Below are positions 34,701 through 43,760 of a stretch of 64,000 nucleotides of DNA, piece by piece; positions within the stretch are counted from its first letter, which is position 1; each line of letters opens with the position of its first letter. Position numbers and translations under genes: made by a program. The notes under the pieces were generated by a model. The model saw only the letters and a list, made by a program, of their open reading frames with translations. It made no database searches and had not been told where the DNA came from. This stretch comes from Anticarsia gemmatalis (lineage: Eukaryota; Arthropoda; Insecta; Lepidoptera; Erebidae): NCBI RefSeq assembly GCF_050436995.1, contig NC_134745.1:9424001-9488000 (forward strand). Direction: 5' to 3'.

Positions 34701-37700
34701 TATAACTCTCTTTGACTGAAGATAGCAAGTTGTTAACACCATTTTCTTCTTGTTTACTTGGTGGTGCTTTATTGTACGTTTTAGTCAATATTTTGAATCC
34801 CGCCTGATTCAATGTGTAGCTGGATGGTATCGCTTTGGTTGATATCACGCCTCCGGGTGCTCGAAATAATGTGTTATTGTTGGAGTCAGATATTGTAGCT
34901 AAACTAGCAAGTTGTCTTAGTTTATCGATCGTTAATGTGTTTGTTTGATTGATTGGTATTTCTAAAACAACGTCTGGTTCCAAGGCCAATTCATATGCAG
35001 GCAAATTTTGTGTTTTATTCGCTCGCTTGCTACTAACACTCCCAGTTACATGATAAGATACTCTGTAGGTACCTTCGGGAACATTAGTAGTTTTCATGTC
35101 TCCATTGTCATTCGATGCATCATTAGTTTCCTTTGATAAATTTATCGCCTCATTAGATTTTGGAAATCTACTACTAGCAGGCACGTTGTCGGGTGGATTA
35201 ATAAATTTTGTATTTTCTGTTACCGTTGGTGGCATTGGTTCATCTGGTTGTTCAACGTGTGTAACAATACTTGAACTATCTGTCATTTGACTTTCCGCAC
35301 TACCCTGGTCTACTTCGTGACTTTGAAAATAATTTTCAGTGCTCAAATTATCAATTATTTTTTGTGCTTCAGGGTCATTGCGAAAAAAACTGCGTAAATT
35401 TTCTTTTATGGGTTGAGCTTCAGGTTTTATTTTTGGCCTAGGCCTCAGGGGTCTATTGACTCCAAGGTTCGATTTAGCGGGTAATAACGTAATCACTCCA
35501 GCTGTTGTTATTTCTAATTCATCATCCGGTACAACTTCTACTGAGCCTGTCATTTTGTTATGATTATGGCGCTCTTCGACCTCCATGTTACTTATATCTT
35601 CCACAGGTTTCACTGGAGCATGTGTTGTGTATTTTTTTATAATATCGGTCAAATTTCTCAAAAGAGAAACCTTTCCCGTGAATTTGGGTGTCGTATTTGG
35701 GAAGACGTCATCATTTTTTGTTATTATGGCTTGTAAAGTGTCGTTATAATACTTTTCGGGAGAATTTTTGTTAAAAGTATCGTTTTCGTTCGTCGAAGTG
35801 TTTACTAATTCCCAAGTAAGGTGTGGCGCCCCAGTACTTGGAATGATGGAAACTTTATTGTTTGGACGTCTTGTAGAATTTTCTTTCAAAGTATCGTTCG
35901 TCTCTTTTTCTGTCGACTTATAAGTTGTGTTAACAGTTTCAAGTTCAGGGATTGTAGAGGATGGTTCTTGTGTGGTGGTGCTAGTAGTCGTCGTCGTGCT
36001 CGTACTTGTCGATGTAGTGGTCGAAGTAGTAGTTGTACTAGTCGAAGTCGTATTCTGCTTCTTCAGTATCGACGCACCGTCAATAGAAAACTTTTCTGTA
36101 TCGTTTTCTGAATTGTCTACCTCCAACACATTTATGGTAACACTTGTTTGCTTATCTTTGGGAGGACGTTCCATTGGTTTTCCATCATCTTCATCACTAA
36201 GATCCACTTCATCAACAGCTTCAACCACTCCACTTATTTTATCAACCGGAATGGGATGAGGCTTGGGGTAATGAGATCCAAGAGTTTCCATATTCTTCAA
36301 AGGTGGTGCAAAAGTTGGTAGCGTGAAACTTGTATAAACAGGACTGGGAACATAGACATCGGCTGCTAAAGCGGGATCAACGTTGTGTACATTAACGGGC
36401 TTAGGTGTTAATCTGTCTCTATGTTTAACTGGAGGTATAGGACTAAGCATACTCTCTAGTATAGAAACATCATCTACTACTTCTGCTACGCCCATTCGGT
36501 CTTCTGCATTTAGATCGCTGCTAAGGTCCGCTGGTGACGGTGCAGGTTTGCTTGTTTGTTCAAAGTACGGCTGTGTTATGGGCCGCCAAGGCTCATTGTC
36601 GACTACATGCGGTACAGTAAACAGCGTATCGATTTTGGGCAAATCTTTGTAATGATTTTCATTCGTTAACAGATCAAGTAATAACTGGGACACGTTATTG
36701 TTGGTAGATACTGTTGTTGTCGTTGAAGCTACAGTAGTCGTGGTTGACGTTGTGGTAGTATTCGGAGCTATTGTACTTTTATGTATATCTCTTTTTGGTG
36801 TCGGTTCTGTTCTTGGTCTTACATTGAGAGTAGATTTTATAGTAAATGGAGGACGTGTCTTTGGTGTACTAGTAGGAACTCTCTTCGTCGTTGTTGGTCG
36901 CGTAGTCGGTTTGGTTGTGGGTACTTTTGTTGTTGTAGTAGTCTTTGCGTGTGTTGGCTTGTGACCTGCTCTGTCATCGTGACGTTGTGGACTAGAACTC
37001 ATTTTCTTATTCTCCGTTATATCAGCTTCAGTCTTTGTTATTTGAAACGAACCCTGTACGACTGGAATATTTTCTGTATCAATGTCCGGTTCATCAGGGT
37101 CCTTCTTTTGATTAGGTTTAACCGTAGTTTTTCGAACAACGCCTACTCTTGTTTGTAGGGTTTTATCATTTCCAGCTGGTGCTTGTGCAGGTGAACCTTT
37201 CGGATTGCTAGGCGCCATGGTTTCGTTCATAGCTTCCTTCACATAAGATTCTGAATGATATGTGTGTTCTAAATCTCTCTTAATGATTATACTAGATGTG
37301 TCTACTTTTATAGTAGGACCAATAGCTGGGTGTTTTGAGTTTAAATCTTGAATGAGGATATTTTTAAGAGTTTCTTCTATGTTGGACACAGAGCTGAAAC
37401 AATAATTACAAATTAGATATCAAAATAAATGTAAAAATAATAGTGTATTGAAATAAAAAACACATTATATAAATACCTAGGTATTTTTCTTCTATCAAGG
37501 TACAATCTGAAGTGTACGTCGAGTCTTCGGTCGCCGAAGCCAGTGACGATAGCTCCGGTGAAGGCTTGTCGTAGAGCCGAGGGGGCAGCGTACACTTGGC
37601 GAAGTGCGACGCTATACCGCCTGGCTCGCTCTCTGTACGAGGGACTGCCGGGCACGCCGCCGTACACATCCCCCCGAGTCACGCGAAACGTACCCTCGAA

Positions 37701-38555
37701 TGAAATTATAGCTGAAATAATAAACACAACCTTTAATTAATCCTATTAATTTCTTCAACCCTTAATTTCGCCTACAATATTTACATAAGTTCTTTCAGAA
37801 AAAGATTGCTTCAGTAATCATGAATATTCTCAAAGGGCAAGTTTTGCCTGAAGCTAAATTATAATACCCCTCATAATAGTATGCCTCTTTACGTAATAAT
37901 AATGTAAGAACATAGTAACCCATTTTCCGTAGCTTCCCACAATTTACATGGGAACGTCTTTTATTTTTTATTTCCACTTGACTGGGCAGAGCTACCACAT
38001 ACTAGAACTAGGTAATTTATAAAAGAGACTAAACGAACACAATGGAAGGTATGTATAGTTGAGTTAATGTGCGCGTATGTGTCATTCGGCTGGAGGCAAA
38101 GAGGTCGAACCCTCAGGGACTATCACAAAGCCTACATCGTGTTTTATGGAGTGGATTTATTTCTACTTGGCTTCGAAACGGATTTGGCACAAAGGCATTT
38201 CAAAACTGTAGAAACTTATACCTTACTTATGTAGATATTTGGAAACTTTGCCAAAGGATAACAACTTTACATTCATTTTGGCGTACCATACCGTACTTAT
38301 TGTTTTATCGCCCAAGTTAACGTAATAATATGTTATCGATTTATACCTATGAAAGAATAATTATTGTATGTTCTTACGTTCTCCATTGTCTGGCCTGAGG
38401 GCGCCCATGTAGAATGCCAGAGCTGCCACGGCGAGGACCGCGACGGCCGCGAGCAGGGCTCCTCCGACCAGCGCCGCTGAGCACAGCCCGCCACTACGAC
38501 CACTAGAGTTGACGGTAGCGCGGGGATACCCTCCGCCCGCAAAACGATACTCGCT
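31406..38555 (-). CDS. type II transmembrane mosaic serine protease (corin/enteropeptidase-like), 5' end missing
   Basis: A cell-surface trypsin-like protease. Minus-strand exons: 38378-38555, 37477-37711, 34635-37393, 34340-34546, 33982-34149, 33725-33860, 33375-33581, 32873-about 33084, 32400-32683, 31986-32155 and 31406-31783, about 1640 residues. Order: cytoplasmic end and membrane anchor, SEA domain, roughly 900-residue Thr/Ser-rich stalk, LDLa repeats, SRCR, trypsin domain, C-terminal LDLa. The catalytic triad is present: His in SASHC, Asp in NDIAML, Ser in GDSGGP. Asp six residues before the Ser (RDACLGDS) predicts cleavage after Arg/Lys. The activation site is RRGR|VVGG, with a propeptide Cys (VDVCGR) to tether the chains. 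TM-SEA-LDLa-SRCR-trypsin resembles enteropeptidase and corin; a C-terminal LDLa is unusual for them. The first cytoplasmic exon(s) with the ATG were not found upstream of 38555. One exon junction (33375 to 33084) does not join in phase. Confidence 0.9.
31986..32155 (-). CDS. protease exon with catalytic serine
   Basis: Encodes LQEVELPVIS, the Cys pair AEC...MFCAGY, and RDACLGDSGGPLMCQ. The specificity Asp and the active-site Ser are both present. Acceptor TTCCAG, donor CAG|GTATGG, phase 0. Confidence 0.95.
32400..32683 (-). CDS. protease exon with catalytic aspartate
   Basis: Encodes WVARLGALRRG, then VVLHPKYAPRGFRNDIAMLRL with the active-site Asp. RPACLPPP follows, with the Cys that pairs with the propeptide Cys, then CTVVGWGQL. 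The exon is markedly GC-rich. The donor is TTTC|GTAAGT, phase 1. Confidence 0.95.
32873..33084 (-). CDS. protease exon with activation site and catalytic histidine
   Basis: Encodes VDVCGRVNVTDEHVRRGR|VVGGDGAAAG, then WPWQAALYRDGDFQCGGTLI and LLSASHCF. The 3' border is TACCA|GTTAGT. The 5' border is uncertain. The in-frame stop at 33087-33085 sets the limit, and possible acceptors are before 33084, 33077 or 33059. None of these accepts the phase left by the preceding exon. Confidence 0.8.
33274..33302 (-). CDS. possible 29-nt micro-exon repairing the frame
   Basis: Preceded by a good pyrimidine-rich acceptor (TTTGTTGTTTTAG) and followed by TTTTT|GTAAGA. Entering in phase 2 and leaving in phase 1, it would link the SRCR exon to a protease-exon start at 33077 or 33059 without a stop. 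The peptide it adds is unremarkable. This is offered as one explanation of the phase break, not as an established exon. Confidence 0.2.
33375..33581 (-). CDS. protease exon: second half of SRCR domain
   Basis: Encodes HDAGWAREAREGRKS, GYWEVWHNAA, and CARKRALRVRCTGLDCGIRP. The closing C-x(n)-LDCG motif is typical of SRCR modules. The exon ends CCCAG|GTAATT, phase 2. Confidence 0.9.
33725..33860 (-). CDS. protease exon: first half of SRCR domain
   Basis: Encodes GYVMVRKRGVWGRLCVESF and DLGRAVCRAMTF, the opening strands and first helix of a scavenger receptor Cys-rich module (family: G-x-W-G-x-VC ... A-x-VxCRxLGF). Phase 1 in, phase 2 out. Confidence 0.88.
33982..34149 (-). CDS. protease exon: LDLa repeat next to SRCR
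   Basis: Encodes WCKEGQYVCANARQCIDVGK, then VCDGSPDCPLGDDEKSC, with six cysteines and the acidic DxxDE calcium-site pattern of an LDL-receptor class A module. A short acidic linker leads into the SRCR domain. Phase 1 at both ends. Confidence 0.92.
34340..34546 (-). CDS. protease exon: two LDLa-type repeats
   Basis: The first module is complete (FRCPGGACLPLTSRCNRLID, CPGGEDERAC). The second is LDLa-like but irregular at its start (CSCADYLRADFAQSKICDGV, then DCWDYSDENKC). The acceptor follows a run of nine T. Phase 1 at both ends. Confidence 0.92.
34635..37393 (-). CDS. protease exon: end of SEA domain and Thr/Ser-rich stalk
   Basis: A single 2759-nt exon. The first 40 or so residues finish the SEA domain (IEETLKNILIQDLN ... 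IKVDTSSIIIKRD). The rest is low-complexity and disordered, rich in Thr, Ser, Pro, Asn and Lys. It has Thr tracts at about 36720-36950 and 35960-36050, Pro-rich spacers and many N-x-S/T sites. It is probably heavily O- and N-glycosylated, holding the protease away from the membrane like a mucin stalk. It ends GAAG|GTAAGG, phase 1. Confidence 0.88.
37477..37711 (-). CDS. protease exon: SEA domain
   Basis: Encodes ISFEGTFRVTRGDVYGG, YRERARRYSVALRQVY, FTGAIVTGFGDRRLDVHFRL. This is the beta-alpha-beta pattern of a SEA domain, which is common just outside the membrane in type II proteases. No clear GSVVV self-cleavage motif is present. The start phase fits the anchor exon (1 nt in), and the end phase 2 fits the stalk exon. 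Confidence 0.75.
37712..38377 (-). other. intron of protease gene
   Basis: A 666-bp AT-rich intron between the anchor exon and the SEA exon. No repeat or RNA gene seen. Confidence 0.7.
38378..38555 (-). CDS. protease exon: membrane anchor
   Basis: Encodes SEYRFAGGGYPRATVNSSGR, then a 25-30-residue hydrophobic span (LCSAALVGGALLAAVAVLAV and on to FYMGAL), then RPDNGE. With no signal peptide and the protease on the C-terminal side, this fits a type II signal anchor. The acceptor TTTACAG at phase 0 implies at least one upstream coding exon carrying the ATG. Confidence 0.85.
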
Positions 38556-40358
38556 CTGTAAACAAATAAATAATATTATAAGTTAGTTTTATTTAAATAA
38601 TAGGTTTATAATTTCTCCACTAATTTATTAGTACTACTAAAATACTAGAATAGACAAACTATTGAATTAGAAGCTTTAAATGATAGTTAAAATCGAAGTT
38701 TCTGTTCGGGACCATGGTTATGACATGATTATAAATGTAAAGATAGTAGTTTGTAGAATAACTTCAGGATGATTAAAATACATAAATGAACAGAAACGAC
38801 GAATCACATGGTAATAAAATACATACTTAGTAAATAAGTGCAAAAATAATAAAATAATTTTAATTTATGATATTACGAAGTTTTCAACAACTATTTAATG
38901 AAAGAAAAAGATCATATCCCTTGATGCGAAACCTGACGAAAACCATTCCTTTAGTTAAATGATATTCACATTAAACAAGTATGTATGACAAGGGGTGGTA
39001 ACAAAGATGTCTTGTTGACCCTTCGTTCGTGTAATATTTTCCTGAGGGGCCGCCGAGGGACGTAGGGAGCTTACAGTGACGTCCCTTTAAGCACAATACG
39101 AATACGATATATAAGATTGTTTTTGACATATGAGTGGGCGTGAAATAGGTACCTTTACACTTATATTATTGAAAGACAACTCCTTCACTATGATCAATCT
39201 TGAATCGTGTAATTTTCACATACTTATCAAACAGTAACTACACACAAAACAAAAATTTTATGATTATGCAACTACCCAATTGTTTCCTTTGAGAGAGAGC
39301 CCATTACTTCAGTCGGGGATGTAGTCGAGTAGTGTGCGTGGTACACCATAGAAGCTGATATTTACTCGTATGATGGTAGCGCCGTAATATCCACCTTAAC
39401 TTCTATTCAATAAAACTTCGAAACGATATTATGGTTTTCCTAATGACTTTGGAACTAAGATTGACTTGATAATTAACTCCATGGACTAAGACAAAATTCT
39501 TTATTGGCCCCATTAAAATAAAGTTGACAAATACCAATTAATGTGAGGGTAATACCACTTTTCTGTTAGTTAAATAAATATATTTCCAATTGATATGGAA
39601 CTTCCCCTACCTAGAACCTAACTACCTAATAGAAAATAATAAGAATTATTTTCCGTAACAATTTTTGTTCCCACCAGAAACACTTTATTATTTATGGTAA
39701 TCATAGCTTTTAAGTATAGACAAGTGACCACCCAACCTTCCTTGTTTTTTTATACACATGTATCATGGCATGATACAGATATTTTTAATATTGATGATTA
39801 TTTATTGTCAAGATCTTCAAGGCTCGTAGATTACAGTAGTAGGTCGATATAATAAATTATTATGGTAATGTCATGCCTTTGTTGTGTCATTTACAACAAA
39901 GGAAATCTTACGTTTTGAAGCCTCCATATAGAATACTTAGAATAAATTAGTTAAATAACATTGAACAAGTGGTGATAATAATGTTCAGTGATAGATACGT
40001 CATTTTGCTCAAGTGCACTTTGTGATGTGATTTACTCGAAGTAGGGGGAGGCAATTTTTGATGTTGCGAACTCGTAGTCATTACAGTGATGACGAACAAT
40101 GGGAACGTGGACAGTGTATGGGAAACGCCCGCGGTGGGCCATCCATCTGCGATTCTGCACCCCGCCTCTTGCTTCAGCTGTCACTTCGCGCCGTTAATCA
40201 TCCTTCCACAAAACCGATCACGGCGAAACGCTTGAGAATGTTGTCTCGAACACAAAGCATATTTCGTTACTTTGTAACAAATTAAAGCTCGATATGGCGT
40301 GTGCACAAGTTTGAGTATAAATAAACTGTGATGTGTTAAAAAAAGTGCATGTTTTCAA
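38556..40358. other. non-coding DNA, intron or intergenic
   Basis: No coding exon recognised. A perfect 10-bp hairpin lies at 39876-39902 (arms CCTTTGTTGT / ACAACAAAGG, 7-nt loop). A short plus-strand ORF from ATG at 40061 (MLRTRSHYSDDEQWERGQ) has exon-like composition but no supporting partner. Confidence 0.45.
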
Positions 40359-40430
40359 AGGTCCCACCGAGATTTGAACTCGGATCGTTGGATTCAAAGT
40401 CCAAAGTGCTAACCATTACACCATGGGACC
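40359..40430 (-). tRNA. tRNA-Gln (UUG)
   Basis: A 72-nt tRNA read on the minus strand. It has a 7-bp acceptor stem (GGTCCCA/TGGGACC), a D-arm with AATGGTTA, anticodon loop CTTTGAA (anticodon TTG), T-arm CGAGTTCAAATCTCG and discriminator T. The B box GTTCAAATC is intact. The gene is nuclear and intronless, and looks functional. Confidence 0.93.
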
Positions 40431-41570
40431 GCGACACTAGCGCCACGAAATAATCGCTCTACATCGGTACCAGTTTGAAGACATGCGTATTTAGGCGTAC
40501 GGTCAGTACTGAGGCGGTTCGTCATAAGTGTCGTCATAATGCTTAAAATGTTCTTGCCATTAATCTTCTGCATTCTTCAGTTTTTGGCTATGTACCACGT
40601 CATTTTCTACAGCGGGTCCAGAATTACAATGAAGCAAAAATGCGGGGCGGTTGTTTTTTGAACTGGATAATTACACCGTGGAAGCGACTGTGATTATAAA
40701 ACGTTTGACATATTTAAAAACCCAAGAATGATGAAAGTCTACGGCGAAAACGATCTCGAAGTAAATATTTTAGACATTTTTCCCAGATACAGAAAATTAA
40801 AAATAAGAAATAAAACGTTTCCTTGTAACATTTAATTAACCCTACAAACATTCTTACAAATAAATAAATATATTATCTGTTTGTTTCAAGGGCCACATCG
40901 ATAAACATTTAATGTATTTCATTTCATATCACACCTAATTGTCATCGATATAGCAATAACGATGCCTATGACGCCAGAGCATTCATTCAAAATTAAAAAT
41001 GAAGCGACTGTGTATGGTACCTTAATACTGTGTCAGATTTGATCTAATTAAGTTTTCAGTTCTGAATCTGGCAGACATCATCAAAGTAAAAGTTGGATAA
41101 CTTTTCAGGGGAGCTTGTACCTAATTACAACTTATTTCATTTGCCGAAGGCTGGCCTCCGCCATATTGGTAATTGAGACTCGTCTTAAATTGTGTAATGA
41201 GAGCTTTGAACCCCACCAAACTGCATTATTACGTCCCTCAGTAAACTACCCGATGTAATTACACATATACTTTTTGGTACATTGATTAATATACTGTTAC
41301 TTAGTTATTTTAAGTGGAGAGTCATTTTGTTCCTCGCTTTTTATTCCGCGTAGGCCCTTTGATTAATAATTAACCTGTCAATTTTAATTATGTATGATTA
41401 ATGTTTTGTAACGAACTTTGTTATGCACGGTTCCCATCTTAATTTTAATACGTATCAAAAATAAATGAGAACTGCCAGTTAATTCATCAACGATTGTTAA
41501 TCTACACCAAATTGAGCATAATAAATCTAATATTATTTAAATTTAAACAAAAATAAACTGCAAAAAGAGT
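40431..41570. other. spacer between the two tRNA-Gln genes
   Basis: 1.14 kb of AT-rich sequence. No gene or repeat recognised. Confidence 0.6.
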
Positions 41571-41642
41571 AGGTCCCACCGAGATTTGAACTCGGATCGC
41601 TGGATTCAGAGTCCAGAGTGCTAACCATTACACCATGGGACC
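41571..41642 (-). tRNA. tRNA-Gln (CUG)
   Basis: A 72-nt tRNA on the minus strand, almost identical to the one at 40359. The anticodon loop is CTCTGAA (anticodon CTG). Besides the anticodon base, the only differences are a compensating pair in the anticodon stem (T-A in the first gene, C-G here). Internal promoter boxes are intact. Confidence 0.93.
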
Positions 41643-43420
41643 ACTGAAATCATACATTCAAATTGTAAATCAGTATCGCAGATTTGAGCTAGTAACTGAG
41701 ATAAACTTTCTTTTGTAGAAATATTAACGAGAACATGTGGCTTTCTATCTTTATGTAACACTGGCGCTTATCTGGCTAATACGTAGGTAGTGTCTACCAT
41801 GCAAAATTAAAAACCCCGGAAATTAAAATAAAGGAAATATTAAAAATCCGACTAAACTAGTTTCAAATAAATATAAATAAACAAGAATAACTTACAAATA
41901 TTCAAATAATATACTTAATTTCGAATAAGCAAAAATATTAGAACGATAGTTTTTCATAGGAAAAATACGCTAGCCGAGCCGCGTTCAAAAGCTATTTCAA
42001 TATAAAATACAAATAAGTGCATGACATACTATTGTGTATTGAACATCGTTGACATGCTGACCGTGGTCTCAATGCGCTGCAGTGCTAATGACTATTATGT
42101 GTACTCCATTGCATTTAGAACATACCACACATACAACCCGTTCGCGTTAGGTTTGCCGGTGACGATATGACGTCACTTAGCAAAGCGCTATACTAAATAG
42201 ACGAGCGTGGTCGTTTTAGAAGGAGTGTCAACGGCAAACTTAAAGCGAACGTGTAGTCTGAGTGTAAACGTTATAGACTATTCGTCTATTGGTATCTATA
42301 GACATATTTATTTGCTTGAAGTTTATTTATGGCGATGTTTTTACTTCGAAGGCTGGATTTTTCACTATTAAGGCAAGGAAAAATAGATTTTTTATGTTAC
42401 TAAGAAATGTAACATCAGGATAATATTTCACCCAGACAGAGATGACGTAAGAATTTTTTCTCTGAGCCGAAGAGTTTCTTATTATGTTCTTTTTAATGTG
42501 TCACCAGCATTAAATCAGGTGTGTACATACATGCTATTTTATCAGTAAGGTTATGTATTTCTTGCTTTACTGATACCTAACTACTTTTACCATAGGTAAC
42601 AAATACATAACTTTATTCGGAATCTGTAAATAGAATTGTATTTTGCAATTAAAGCGGTATGTTATTGACTGATGACTATTACAAAATAAACTAGTTTTAA
42701 ATTGAGCAATCAGTTCTTTAAAAAAATGGATTAATTACTGGAGTTACGATTAAACCGATTATCAACATCAATTATAAAATAATTATACGTTGCCAGTCCA
42801 TGTGGACAGGGAAATAATATCTTACAACCGGACGAATTGCAAAAAACTTTAATAACTTACCGAACTTTTCCGAAAATATACAGGAAGATTATATTGACGT
42901 ATATATTTATAAAGCATTAATTGAATAAGTAAAATCAAACGAGGGCGAAAGCGTATATCTATTAATATTCGGCGCTTTTCGTGGAAACCGATTCAAATCG
43001 TTTTATAGCTTAATGGAAAAATATTTTTATAATTTTCACACAGCTTCACATAGAAATACATCAAACACCTTTATAAATATTTTTCATTGAACAATTTACG
43101 TATAGAGAGTATATCAGAAAAAAAATACGAAATATTTAATTTTCATATTCATACTGCGATTCTTTGAATTAATATCAAAGGACTTTGTCTGATCCTTAAA
43201 ATCCTATCATGCAGTCGATAGTCAATCGTTTCAATATCAGAGGTATCAGCTTAATGTGCCTCGAAGGCTCAATTTGCATCTCTATTGGTTATCTAATAGA
43301 CCTGTTACCGGACTAACAAATCTTCGGACATGCTACGGCTTAACGAAGCTTAGCTGAAGGATCAATTTGACCGCTTACTAAATCTCTATTACTAACTATT
43401 ACTAACTAAAGTACTAACTG
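41643..43420. other. non-coding DNA
   Basis: AT-rich. A full TGACGTCA core lies at 42168-42175. Around 42540-42620 an imperfect inverted repeat (GTTATGTATTT / AAATACATAAC) may be a decayed MITE. No coding exon recognised. Confidence 0.45.
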
Positions 43421-43760
43421 CCTCTGTGGCGCGGTCGGTAGTATATGCGACTGCGGTGCGAGAGGTCTCGGGTTCGAATCCTGGGTCGGGCCAAAACGTC
43501 TTTTCTGAGATTTTCTGTAAAGAATTTCTTAGAGATTGCCCGGAGTTAGGAAGTTGAGGTCGAAGACCTCCGTGCCTCGGAGAGCACGTAAAGCCGTCGG
43601 TCCTGCGCCTGACCTCTCACTGGTCGTGTTGGTCATCCGTCCCACCAAACCTGTGTATTGTGCACACACCTGGACACTATAAACAAAGTCCTGCACTGAT
43701 GGCCAGGCCAGTTTCAATGAAACTGACCGCCGTAGCCGTAAATCGGCTAGGAGGACATTA
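43421..43760 (+). mobile_element. tRNA-derived SINE
   Basis: The 5' head is tRNA-like with a B box GGTTCGAATCC at 43471-43481 and an A-box-like TGGCGCGGTCGGTAGTAT. It does not fold into a complete tRNA. The body holds phrases common in lepidopteran SINEs (GTGCCTCGGAGAGCACGT, GGTCCTGCGCCTGA). About 340 bp, non-coding. Confidence 0.65.

Noticed and set aside
35821..37158. Plus-strand ORFs of 88-125 codons opposite the protease stalk, rich in Val, Cys or Ser
   Set aside because: They are the mirror of Thr/Ser/Asn-rich codons on the minus strand, where one uninterrupted spliced exon explains the region.
43421..43495. tRNA-like sequence with intact B box
   Set aside because: The acceptor stem does not close and the sequence runs on into a SINE body, so it is a SINE head rather than a tRNA gene.
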